From Methanomicrobia archaeon LH_S13 (GTDB lineage Archaea; Halobacteriota; Syntropharchaeia; Alkanophagales; Methanospirareceae): DNA of 5,299 nt. Numbering within the stretch: the first letter of the stretch is position 1; every line of letters starts with the position of its first letter. Position numbers and translations under genes: made by a program. The notes below the pieces were generated by a model that saw nothing but the letters and a program-made list of their open reading frames with translations, was not told the DNA's origin and did no database searches. Positions 1-5,299 of this stretch are shown piece by piece. The DNA lies in NCBI GenBank assembly GCA_023659785.1, contig JAGXOR010000096.1, forward strand, positions 1 to 5,299, written 5' to 3'.

Positions 1-1
1 T

Positions 2-1465
2 TTGAGGACCGAGGAAGGGAGCGAAGGGAGGGGATCTTACCTATTGGAATCCCGTGAGGGGAGCGGTAAATTAGCACGGTATTCCATTATTGGCTTCGAC
101 CCCGCGTTTAAATTCTCGGTGAAGGATGGTATATTGAAAACAAAGACTTATGATGACTTTCTCGCCAAAAAGATGAAGAATGCAGCGAAAGAATATGAAA
201 ATAAAAATCCTCTGGATCTGATTAAAGTTTTCTTTGGCGACCTCGGAATAGAAGGGGGTATAAAAAGGGAAAGATTTATCGGAGGTTTCGTTGGTTATCT
301 TTCATACGATTACATCCGCTATTTTGTGGATGTAGGTGGGAGCGCAGTGGATACGCTGAAACAGCCGGATTGCGAATTTCTGCTCACAAAAAAGAATGTT
401 ATCGTGGACCATAAGGCGAAAAAAGCTTTTCTCATATCTAACGAATTTTGTGATAATCAAACCTCTTTTAAAGATTTGAATTTTAATCACTCTTTTCTAA
501 CGTTTGATAAGTCAATGAAAAATCATGAGGATAAAAGAAGTGAGAGCGCTTCCAATTCCGCTCAAATATCCAGGTCAGGGGATTTTACTCCAAATATGGA
601 AAAGAGGGAATACGAAAGAGGTGTGAGAATAGCGAAGGAATACATTAGGGCAGGTGATATATTACAGGTGGTTCTTTCACAGCGTCTGGAAGCGGATTTT
701 GATTCTGGCACCGATGAAAATCAAAGTGCTTTCGAGTTTTACAACCGATTAAGCGATGTGAATCCGTCACCATACATGTATTTCCTTGATTTCGGTGAGC
801 GTAAGATAGTGGGGACAAGTCCTGAGATGCTGGTCAGGGTTGAAGCTGCTGGATTGGAACGAACTGGCAAAAGAAATAGAGACAGGAAAGTGGAGGGTTG
901 CCCGATAGCGGGGACAAGACGGCGTGGTATAAATGAAGAAGAGGATAGGCGTTTGGAAGAGGAGATGCTTAACGATGAAAAGGAGCGAGCAGAGCATTTG
1001 ATGCTCGTGGATTTAGCAAGAAATGACATAGGGAAAGTGTCTGAATTTGGCACTGTGAAAGCCACGAGGTTTATGTATCCAGAGAAATATTCGCATGTGC
1101 AGCATATAGTGACGGATGTGGTGGGGGGATTGAGAAGGGACAAGGACGAATTTGATGCTTTGGAAGCGACATTTCCCGCAGGGACGGTGTCTGGAGCGCC
1201 AAAAGTGAGAGCGATGGAGATAATAGAGGAATTAGAGCCAACAAGAAGGGGAATATATGCCGGTGGCGTGGGATATTTCTCCTTTAATCGTTCAATGGAT
1301 ACAGCGATAACAATAAGAACTGCGGTATTTGAGCGCGGGAAGGTTTATTTGCAAGCAGGTGCGGGCATAGTTGCTGATTCTGACCCTGAACGAGAGTATA
1401 AAGAGACGATGAGTAAGTGTGCAGCTTTGTTGGAATGCATGTCAATGCCAGGAGGTAAAAAGTGA
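2..1465 (+). CDS. trpE: Anthranilate synthase component I (TrpE), N-terminus cut by window edge
   Basis: This is the large subunit of anthranilate synthase, which converts chorismate and ammonia (supplied by TrpG) to anthranilate in the cytoplasm. Of 487 visible residues, the N-terminal part carries the YLLES motif (13-17), which in this family forms part of the tryptophan feedback site together with NPSPYM (254-259). The chorismate-binding domain begins near residue 200 and shows PIAGTRRRG (301-309), LVDLARND (335-342), His368, FPAGTVSGAPK (391-401) and GAGIVADSDPE (453-463), so catalysis and feedback inhibition look intact. The frame is open to the left edge and YLLES normally lies a few dozen residues into the protein. 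The TTG at position 2 is therefore probably an internal Leu codon, and the true start lies upstream. The gene ends 6 nt before trpG. PabB is the main alternative, but trpG and trpD nearby favour TrpE. The protein has no Trp residue. Confidence 0.95.
   Translation: MRTEEGSEGRGSYLLESREGSGKLARYSIIGFDPAFKFSVKDGILKTKTYDDFLAKKMKNAAKEYENKNPLDLIKVFFGDLGIEGGIKRERFIGGFVGYLSYDYIRYFVDVGGSAVDTLKQPDCEFLLTKKNVIVDHKAKKAFLISNEFCDNQTSFKDLNFNHSFLTFDKSMKNHEDKRSESASNSAQISRSGDFTPNMEKREYERGVRIAKEYIRAGDILQVVLSQRLEADFDSGTDENQSAFEFYNRLSDVNPSPYMYFLDFGERKIVGTSPEMLVRVEAAGLERTGKRNRDRKVEGCPIAGTRRRGINEEEDRRLEEEMLNDEKERAEHLMLVDLARNDIGKVSEFGTVKATRFMYPEKYSHVQHIVTDVVGGLRRDKDEFDALEATFPAGTVSGAPKVRAMEIIEELEPTRRGIYAGGVGYFSFNRSMDTAITIRTAVFERGKVYLQAGAGIVADSDPEREYKETMSKCAALLECMSMPGGKK
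1451..1456 (+). promoter_or_regulatory. Shine-Dalgarno site for trpG
   Basis: GGAGGT lies inside the last codons of trpE (encoding Gly-Gly). It is 15 nt before the ATG at 1472, a rather long spacing. It is the only plausible ribosome site for trpG and supports translational coupling of the two subunits. Confidence 0.6.
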
Positions 1466-1471
1466 AAAAAA

Positions 1472-2068
1472 ATGAATGTTCTAATCGTGGATAATATAGA
1501 TTCGTTTGTGTATAACATCGTGCAATACGTTGGGATGCTGGGTGCCGAGCCGATAGTGGTGCAGAATAACGTGAATCTTGGCTATATTGCGAAAATTGTC
1601 AGGGCAAAGGAAATAGAGCACGTAATAATTTCGCCTGGTCCGAAGACGCCAAGGGATGCTGGTGTCACGAATGAGGTGATAAGGAGGTTTTGCAGCGATA
1701 AGAAGATTTTAGGCGTTTGCCTGGGGCACCAGTGTATAGGTTATGTTTTCGGCGTCGAGATAAGGAATGCGAGGGAAATAAGGCATGGAAAGGTGAGTTT
1801 GGTGACGCATAACGGAGAGAACGTACTGAAAGGATTGAAAAATCCTCTTTCCGTGGTAAGGTATCATTCTTTAGTGATTGATGATGGTAATGGCGATGTT
1901 GGGAAATCATTTCCAGATTGTTTAGAAGTAACTGCGAGAAACCTTGATGACAAGGAGATAATGGCGATCAGGCATCGAAACTACGATGTTTTCGGCGTGC
2001 AGTTTCATCCTGAGTCAATATTGACTGAGGATGGGCTGAAGTTGATACGGAATTTTGTAGATATGTAG
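1472..2068 (+). CDS. trpG: Anthranilate synthase component II, glutamine amidotransferase (TrpG)
   Basis: This is the class I glutamine amidotransferase subunit. It hydrolyses glutamine and passes ammonia to TrpE. The 198 residues are the normal length for a free-standing TrpG. It opens with VLIVDNIDSF (3-12), followed by the oxyanion-loop motif SPGP (54-57, here followed by KTPRDAG) and the nucleophile motif GVCLGHQ with Cys83. RYHSLV (130-135) comes next, and FHPES supplies His179 and Glu181 to complete the triad. The ATG at 1472 follows an SD site and gives the conserved N-terminus at once. It lies in the same frame as trpE, separated only by TGA and two Lys codons. The same fold serves as PabA in folate synthesis, and some organisms share one subunit for both, but the position between trpE and trpD favours TrpG. 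There is no tryptophan in the protein. Confidence 0.94.
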   Translation: MNVLIVDNIDSFVYNIVQYVGMLGAEPIVVQNNVNLGYIAKIVRAKEIEHVIISPGPKTPRDAGVTNEVIRRFCSDKKILGVCLGHQCIGYVFGVEIRNAREIRHGKVSLVTHNGENVLKGLKNPLSVVRYHSLVIDDGNGDVGKSFPDCLEVTARNLDDKEIMAIRHRNYDVFGVQFHPESILTEDGLKLIRNFVDM

Positions 2069-2073
2069 AGGTG
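2068..2073 (+). promoter_or_regulatory. Orphan Shine-Dalgarno site after trpG
   Basis: GAGGTG overlaps the last base of the trpG stop and matches six bases of the AGGAGGTGAT consensus. No convincing start codon follows at a normal distance: GTG at 2074 opens only an 11-codon frame, and the next gene's ATG is about 33 nt away. It may be the former ribosome site of trpD, now separated from it. Confidence 0.4.
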
Positions 2074-2090
2074 GTGAGATACAAAGAACG

Positions 2091-2102
2091 AAAAATTTAT
2101 AA
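2091..2102 (+). promoter_or_regulatory. Archaeal BRE/TATA-like promoter element
   Basis: An A-run followed by TTTATAA (2096-2102) resembles an archaeal BRE plus TATA box. Archaeal transcription normally starts about 25 nt downstream, here near 2120-2127. That is inside the DUF3160 frame, beyond its ATG at 2106. The element therefore may not serve that ATG, which fits a gene that has lost its original 5' end. Chance A+T richness is the alternative. Confidence 0.35.
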
Positions 2103-2105
2103 GGG

Positions 2106-2456
2106 ATGAATACCTACGATAAAATTGGACTGAATGTTAAAAAGGGGAGACATAATGTCTCCGTTTTTGTCACTTCTGATGCACTGCTGCATGTTTTCCA
2201 TGTTGTGCATGACGACATGCTAAAAGATATCGAAATTACCGAATACGTGCAAAAAATATTGAATCATAGCGTTGTTGAGTTTTACCCTGGTGATGATTAC
2301 ACACAATATGAGCCACGTGGTCATTATGAAGGAGATCCAACTCTTGAAAAATATTTTAGATGTATGAAATGGCTGAGCAGGCATATTTTCAGGATTGAGG
2401 ACAAACATTTTCCAGAAGATTCTCACATTGAAATGATACAAGCGGTTATGATATGA
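2106..2456 (+). CDS. DUF3160-family protein, N-terminal fragment of a split, degraded gene
   Basis: The 116 residues show the DUF3160 hallmark FVTSDALLHVFHVVHD (21-36), then YTQYEPRGHY (65-74) and YFRCMKWLSRHIFR (83-96). DUF3160 proteins are usually long, exported, surface-type proteins of unknown function. Here no signal peptide is present and only 20 residues precede the FVTSD motif, far fewer than usual. The hallmark runs almost straight into the YTQYEPRGHY block. In full-length relatives, as I recall them, roughly a hundred residues of helical sequence lie between, so an in-frame internal loss near residues 42-48 is likely. The frame ends at TGA 2454-2456 because of a 5-bp duplication, and the family sequence continues in the next frame. 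The ATG at 2106 has only a weak AAGGG just before it and a stop three codons upstream. Family assignment is firm; whether a product is made is doubtful. Confidence 0.75.
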   Translation: MNTYDKIGLNVKKGRHNVSVFVTSDALLHVFHVVHDDMLKDIEITEYVQKILNHSVVEFYPGDDYTQYEPRGHYEGDPTLEKYFRCMKWLSRHIFRIEDKHFPEDSHIEMIQAVMI

Positions 2457-2457
2457 T
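2448..2457 (+). repeat. 5-bp tandem duplication ATGAT-ATGAT causing a frameshift
   Basis: Two adjacent copies of ATGAT lie exactly where DUF3160 similarity moves from one frame to another. Reading through with one copy removed gives ...QAVMISEALQ..., a smooth continuation of the family sequence. The duplication creates both the TGA that ends the upstream fragment and the ATG that opens the downstream one, in an ATGA overlap. Confidence 0.8.
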
Positions 2458-3955
2458 CTCGGAGGCGCTGCAAGAATCGCCTGACGATACGCAACTATGG
2501 GAAAAAGTTTATAATGTCACGAAATTACTTGTTGGAACTGCGGACAGCATAACACCAATAATGGTTCAAAAAGCAGTATCAGGTGTTTTCGGCGAAAACT
2601 TCACGATATCGATGTTAGAAGACGTCACAAATATTGAAAAACTGCGAGAAGAGTTTAAAAAACCTGAATATCCAGAGTCGCAGATAATACCCGTGCCTCT
2701 TGAATATCCAGATCAAACACCACCAAAATATGTCCAATTCATGGGAGAAAGATATGTGCCAGATAGTTACGTCTTTCAACAAGATACCTATCCCTATATT
2801 TCAGATTGGACACGCATGCCGAAGGGGCTGGAAGTTATGGCAACAATGCTGGGTTCAAAAAGAGCGGATCAGCTACTGGAAGAAGAAAAACAGACTTATC
2901 CCGAGCTGGAATTCCAGATGGAGAAGCTTAAAAAGGAATTTGAAAATTATACCGCAGAGGACTGGCAGAAGAATGTTTACGGTAATTGGTTCTATACATT
3001 AGAGCCTCTTCTTGCAGAATTCAATCAAAGTTATCCTTTATTTATGCAAAATACAGCATGGCAAGACGAGAAACTCAATACTGCACTCTCTTCTTGGACT
3101 CAACTACGTCATGATTATATTTTGTATGCAAAACCAACCGTTATTCCACTACCTGTCCCTGAAGGATACGGGTATGTTGAACCTATTCCTGAGTTCTATA
3201 ATCGATCGGCATCGCTATGTAGAAAAATTGATACAGAATTATCTAATGAGGGTGTGCTCCAACAGAAATATCATAATCATTTAATTCTACTTGCAGAAAG
3301 ACTTGATACATTTGAAACCTATGCTCAGAAAATAGTGAACAATCAGACACTGACAATCGGATATCCCTTTGGAAGAGGTGAACAAGACGATATACATGGA
3401 TTTGGTCTTTGGTTGGTGGAGTTCTTCGATAGTTGTGGTTATTATCCTCCTCAACCTGATGAAGATACAATAGGAGAAGAAGAGCCAACACTTGTTGTTG
3501 ATGTCTGCACTAACTCTTACACTAAAAAGGTTTTGCACGAAGGAGTTGGAAGGTTTAATCCCATCATTATCGTTTATGAGCAACCTGATGGAATAACTTT
3601 GGCTGGTATAGGTTACGTTATGAGCTATTATGAGTTTGAAGAAGAGAACTTTACAAGAATCACTGATAGCGAATGGAAGAAATGGGTAGAGAATGGAACT
3701 TTACCGCCTCGTCCCTTCTGGGCTAATAGCTTTTTATATCCTGCTACAATAACACAATTCGATACGGGGCATGGTACCTATCCGAGCATAATGGGAATAC
3801 ATAACGGCACAATCACGCCAAACAGTGATAAAAACATCAGCAAGATGTACACATACTCATGCCCAGGAACAGGCGGGCATTCAGAATATGTGAACATAGA
3901 TGCAAACGGAAAGAAATATGACGACTGGATCCCAGCAATAAGACTATGGGCGTGA
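2453..3955 (+). CDS. DUF3160-family protein, main C-terminal part, with a shortened C-terminal module
   Basis: The 500 residues continue the DUF3160 domain from the preceding fragment. Landmarks are LWEKVYNVTKLLVG (15-28), YVQFMGERYVPDSYVFQQ (93-110), MPKGLEVMA (122-130), YTLEPLL (181-187), TAWQDEKLNTALSSWTQLRH (201-220) followed by DYILYAK, and VGRFNPIIIVYE (365-376). ITDSEWKKWVENGTLPPRPFW (403-423) closes the domain. From about residue 433 a second module begins (FDTGHGTYPSI, YTYSCPGTGGHSEYV) and ends in DANGKKYDDWIPAIRLW. I recall this module as longer in archaeal exported proteins, so some 50-70 residues seem missing near residue 480. Ten N-x-S/T sequons suggest a glycosylated extracellular ancestor, but no signal peptide is attached. 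The ATG at 2453 is created by the frameshift and has no clear SD, so translation would need reinitiation. Base composition differs from the trp genes. The biochemical function of the family is not known to me. Confidence 0.8.
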   Translation: MISEALQESPDDTQLWEKVYNVTKLLVGTADSITPIMVQKAVSGVFGENFTISMLEDVTNIEKLREEFKKPEYPESQIIPVPLEYPDQTPPKYVQFMGERYVPDSYVFQQDTYPYISDWTRMPKGLEVMATMLGSKRADQLLEEEKQTYPELEFQMEKLKKEFENYTAEDWQKNVYGNWFYTLEPLLAEFNQSYPLFMQNTAWQDEKLNTALSSWTQLRHDYILYAKPTVIPLPVPEGYGYVEPIPEFYNRSASLCRKIDTELSNEGVLQQKYHNHLILLAERLDTFETYAQKIVNNQTLTIGYPFGRGEQDDIHGFGLWLVEFFDSCGYYPPQPDEDTIGEEEPTLVVDVCTNSYTKKVLHEGVGRFNPIIIVYEQPDGITLAGIGYVMSYYEFEEENFTRITDSEWKKWVENGTLPPRPFWANSFLYPATITQFDTGHGTYPSIMGIHNGTITPNSDKNISKMYTYSCPGTGGHSEYVNIDANGKKYDDWIPAIRLWA

Positions 3956-3968
3956 AAAATTAGCATGC

Positions 3969-3992
3969 TTTTTTATAATTATAATAAATTTA
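3969..3992 (+). terminator. T-rich tract after the DUF3160 gene, possible terminator overlapping a promoter for trpD
   Basis: A run of six T (3969-3974) starts 13 nt after the DUF3160 stop and leads into a perfect 12-bp palindrome TTATAATTATAA (3973-3984) and further A+T sequence. T-runs end transcription in archaea. The same stretch contains TATA-like boxes (TTTATAAT at 3972-3979, AAATTTAT at 3986 onward) that would place a transcription start around 3998-4018, giving trpD a short leader of about 20-40 nt. Both roles are inferred from sequence only. Confidence 0.35.
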
Positions 3993-4036
3993 TCTTTAAT
4001 TATGAAGATGTTGAACTCGAATGACTTACAAATAAA

Positions 4037-5044
4037 ATGCTCGAAAAATATCTCGGCAAAGTTGTAGAAAAAGAGAACCTGAATGCGGAAGAAGCAGAGA
4101 ACGCAATGCAAGCGATAATGAGTGGAGAAGCGGATAATATCCAAACCGCTGCTTTTTTAGCTTCTTTAAGGATGAAAGGCAAGACAGAGGAAGAAATAGC
4201 GGCTTTCGCAAGGGTTATGCAAGACCTCGCATTGAAAATCAACCCGAATGTGGAGAAGAGCGTGGACGTCTGCGGAACGGGCGGCGATGCGATAAAAACA
4301 TTCAATATCTCCACCACTGCCGCTTTCATCACCGCTTGCGTGGTTGCCGTGGCAAAGCATGGTAACAGATCAGTAACGTCAAAATGCGGTAGTGCAGACG
4401 TAATAGAGGAGTTGGGTGTGAATCTGGCTTTACCGCCTCGCAAGATAGAGGAATGCATCGAGCTCATAGGCATTGGGTTTATGTTTGCACCTCTGCACCA
4501 TCAAGCGATGCGGAATGTGATGGAAGTAAGGCAGAAGCTGGGGATGAGGACGGTTTTTAATATCCTGGGTCCTTTAACGAATCCAGCAAATGCAACGCAT
4601 CAGCTTATTGGCGTTTATGACGCCTCGCTTACCGAGCTTATAGCAAAGGTGCTTCGCATTTTAGGACTGAGGAAGGCACTGGTGGTGCATGGTGAGCCGG
4701 GAGTGGATGAAGTTTCGGTATGCGGGAAGACAAAAGTATCGCAATTGAGTAACGGAGAGATAAGGACGTATTTCATAAACCCTGGGGATTTTGGTGTGGA
4801 AAGGGCTTTGCCTGAAATGATTGCAGGTGGTGATAGGAAAGAGAGTGCGAAAATATTGAGGGATGTGTTGGGTTGCAAGGAAGAAGGAGCAAAGCGAGAT
4901 GTTGTTTTACTGAACGCAGCAGCGGCTATTTTCGCTGCTGATGAGTCGAGAAACATAGAAGATGGATTTGAAATAGCGCGGGATGTGTTGGAAAGTGGAC
5001 AGGCAGTAGAGAAGTTGGAGGAGTTTATTAAGTTTGCGAAGTGA
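4037..5044 (+). CDS. trpD: Anthranilate phosphoribosyltransferase (TrpD)
   Basis: TrpD transfers the phosphoribosyl group of PRPP to anthranilate, the second committed step of tryptophan synthesis. The 335 residues are a normal full length. A small helical N-terminal domain (to ~70, with AMQAIMSGE at 24-31) precedes the nucleoside phosphoribosyltransferase fold. Motifs are VCGTGGD (78-84, PRPP pyrophosphate loop), FNISTT (89-94), KHGNRSVTSKCGSAD (107-121), Arg165 in VRQKLGMR (164-171), NILGPLTNP (175-183) and Asp224-Glu225 in PGVDEVS, the metal-binding acidic pair. All agree with an active enzyme. The ATG at 4037 gives the conserved start; no in-frame earlier start or SD site is visible, unlike trpG. 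That fits a leaderless or short-leader transcript, or loss of the native leader. It is separated from trpG by the DUF3160 segment. The coding strand is strongly G-rich in its 3' half (23 G, 3 C in 4981-5040). The protein contains no tryptophan. Confidence 0.95.
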   Translation: MLEKYLGKVVEKENLNAEEAENAMQAIMSGEADNIQTAAFLASLRMKGKTEEEIAAFARVMQDLALKINPNVEKSVDVCGTGGDAIKTFNISTTAAFITACVVAVAKHGNRSVTSKCGSADVIEELGVNLALPPRKIEECIELIGIGFMFAPLHHQAMRNVMEVRQKLGMRTVFNILGPLTNPANATHQLIGVYDASLTELIAKVLRILGLRKALVVHGEPGVDEVSVCGKTKVSQLSNGEIRTYFINPGDFGVERALPEMIAGGDRKESAKILRDVLGCKEEGAKRDVVLLNAAAAIFAADESRNIEDGFEIARDVLESGQAVEKLEEFIKFAK

Positions 5045-5061
5045 AAAAAAGTTCAGGATAC

Positions 5062-5076
5062 TTTTAATAATTAAAA
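5062..5076. terminator. A+T inverted repeat between trpD and the convergent remnant
   Basis: TTTTAAT-A-ATTAAAA forms a short inverted repeat with T-runs on both strands, 18 nt after the trpD stop and 9 nt past the stop of the convergent minus-strand remnant. Its place suggests a weak two-way terminator. It is short and wholly A+T, so chance is possible. Confidence 0.3.
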
Positions 5077-5084
5077 TAGCCAGC

Positions 5085-5275
5085 TTATGGTAACAAATAA
5101 TTTGCATCTTCATCCCACCGAATTTTACCTGTGTGATTCCGATAATAAAGAACATTTCTGACGTTTCGTTTCCATTTTGGAATGTCTGAAGTAGGAGATT
5201 GGGCTCAAAATCTTCGACATCCAAATTTCCGGGTGATGAATCATGCACGACCTCCTGTTCTGTTCTTTCATTCAC
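5085..5275 (-). pseudogene. Small frameshifted gene remnant, C-terminus resembles a winged-helix domain
   Basis: On the minus strand one frame from GTG 5275 reads NERTEQEVVHDSSPGNLDVE and onward to DFE (about 5204). The sensible continuation is in another frame, from 5204 to the TAA at 5087-5085: QSPTSDIPKWKRNVRNVLYY, then RNHTGKIRWDEDANYLLP. Joining the two needs one added base in the CCC run at 5203-5201, giving a protein of about 63 residues. The tail, a basic helix followed by a Gly-turn and a W-D-E-x-x-x-Y-L-L strand, reminds me of winged-helix ends of restriction-type or regulatory proteins. I cannot name a family. The first frame itself stays open leftward into trpD but looks unlike protein beyond 5200. 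It could be a degraded gene, the tail of a larger lost gene, or a sequencing error in a small gene. Confidence 0.35.
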
Positions 5276-5291
5276 ACCTCTTCGCAATAAG

Positions 5292-5299
5292 TTATATAA
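5292..5299 (-). promoter_or_regulatory. TATA-like element for the minus-strand remnant
   Basis: TTATATAA at the window edge reads as an archaeal TATA box on the minus strand. A start about 25 nt downstream would fall near 5270-5275, beside GTG 5275 and ATG 5271 and the GAGGTG at 5280-5275. The BRE would lie outside the window, so this is only suggestive. Confidence 0.35.

Noticed and set aside
739..1143. Minus-strand open frame of 134 codons inside trpE
   Set aside because: Lies antisense to highly conserved chorismate-binding motifs; Ser/Pro-rich composition is typical of an antisense shadow.
2074..2109. Eleven-codon GTG frame (VRYKERKIYKG) whose TGA overlaps the DUF3160 ATG
   Set aside because: The GAGGTG abuts the GTG with no spacing and the peptide is too short to support; treated as chance beside an orphan SD.
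2155..2223. Short hydrophobic frame starting at ATG 2155 behind GGGGAG, giving MSPFLSLLMHCCMFSMLCMT-like peptide
   Set aside because: It lies out of frame across the conserved FVTSDALLH block of the DUF3160 fragment, and its hydrophobic look comes from that reading-frame shift. No independent support for a gene.
2069..4036. A transposon or insertion sequence carrying the DUF3160 gene
   Set aside because: No transposase or recombinase frame and no terminal inverted repeats were seen; only a 6-bp direct repeat supports an insertion, so no mobile element is called.
4002..4067. Possible 21-codon upstream frame (MKMLNSNDLQIKC...) overlapping the trpD start
   Set aside because: No SD, no Trp codons as an attenuator leader would have, and no sign of a hairpin set; most likely chance in A+T-rich leader DNA.
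4000..4473. Minus-strand open frame of 157 codons over the trpD 5' half
   Set aside because: Antisense shadow of well-conserved trpD; no SD, promoter or recognisable motif.

Overview
The window is about 5.3 kb of moderately AT-rich DNA that looks archaeal, most likely euryarchaeal. The signs are TATA/BRE-like A+T elements (TTTATAA, TTATATAA), GAGGTG/GGAGGT Shine-Dalgarno sites, frequent ATA and AGG/AGA codons, and an exported-type DUF3160 protein with a C-terminal module I associate with methanogen/ANME-type archaea. The lineage (for example an ANME-1/Syntrophoarchaeum relative) is inferred from memory of such proteins and is uncertain.

Layout. Positions 2-1465 hold trpE (anthranilate synthase large subunit), cut at its N-terminus by the window edge. 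Positions 1472-2068 hold trpG (glutamine amidotransferase subunit). Positions 2106-3955 hold two consecutive open frames that together form one damaged DUF3160-family gene. Positions 4037-5044 hold trpD (anthranilate phosphoribosyltransferase). The last ~255 bases (5045-5299) carry no intact gene. They do contain what looks like a small frameshifted gene remnant on the minus strand, converging on trpD.

Function. TrpE and TrpG form anthranilate synthase (chorismate + glutamine -> anthranilate), and TrpD joins anthranilate to PRPP, so the three genes cover the first two steps of tryptophan synthesis. All key residues I could check are present. None of the three proteins (1020 visible residues) contains a tryptophan, whereas the DUF3160 frames between them contain 13.

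The most interesting part is the DUF3160 segment splitting trpG from trpD. It appears to lack its N-terminus and signal peptide, to have two clean in-frame internal losses, and to be split by a 5-bp tandem duplication (ATGATATGAT) that creates a stop and an overlapping start. An orphan Shine-Dalgarno site follows trpG and trpD has none. A TACAAA direct repeat sits at both edges, and removing the segment between the copies would place trpD behind that site with nearly the same spacing as trpE-trpG. This suggests a later insertion into a trpE-G-D operon. I see no transposase, CRISPR array, tRNA, rRNA or clearly new multi-gene system.
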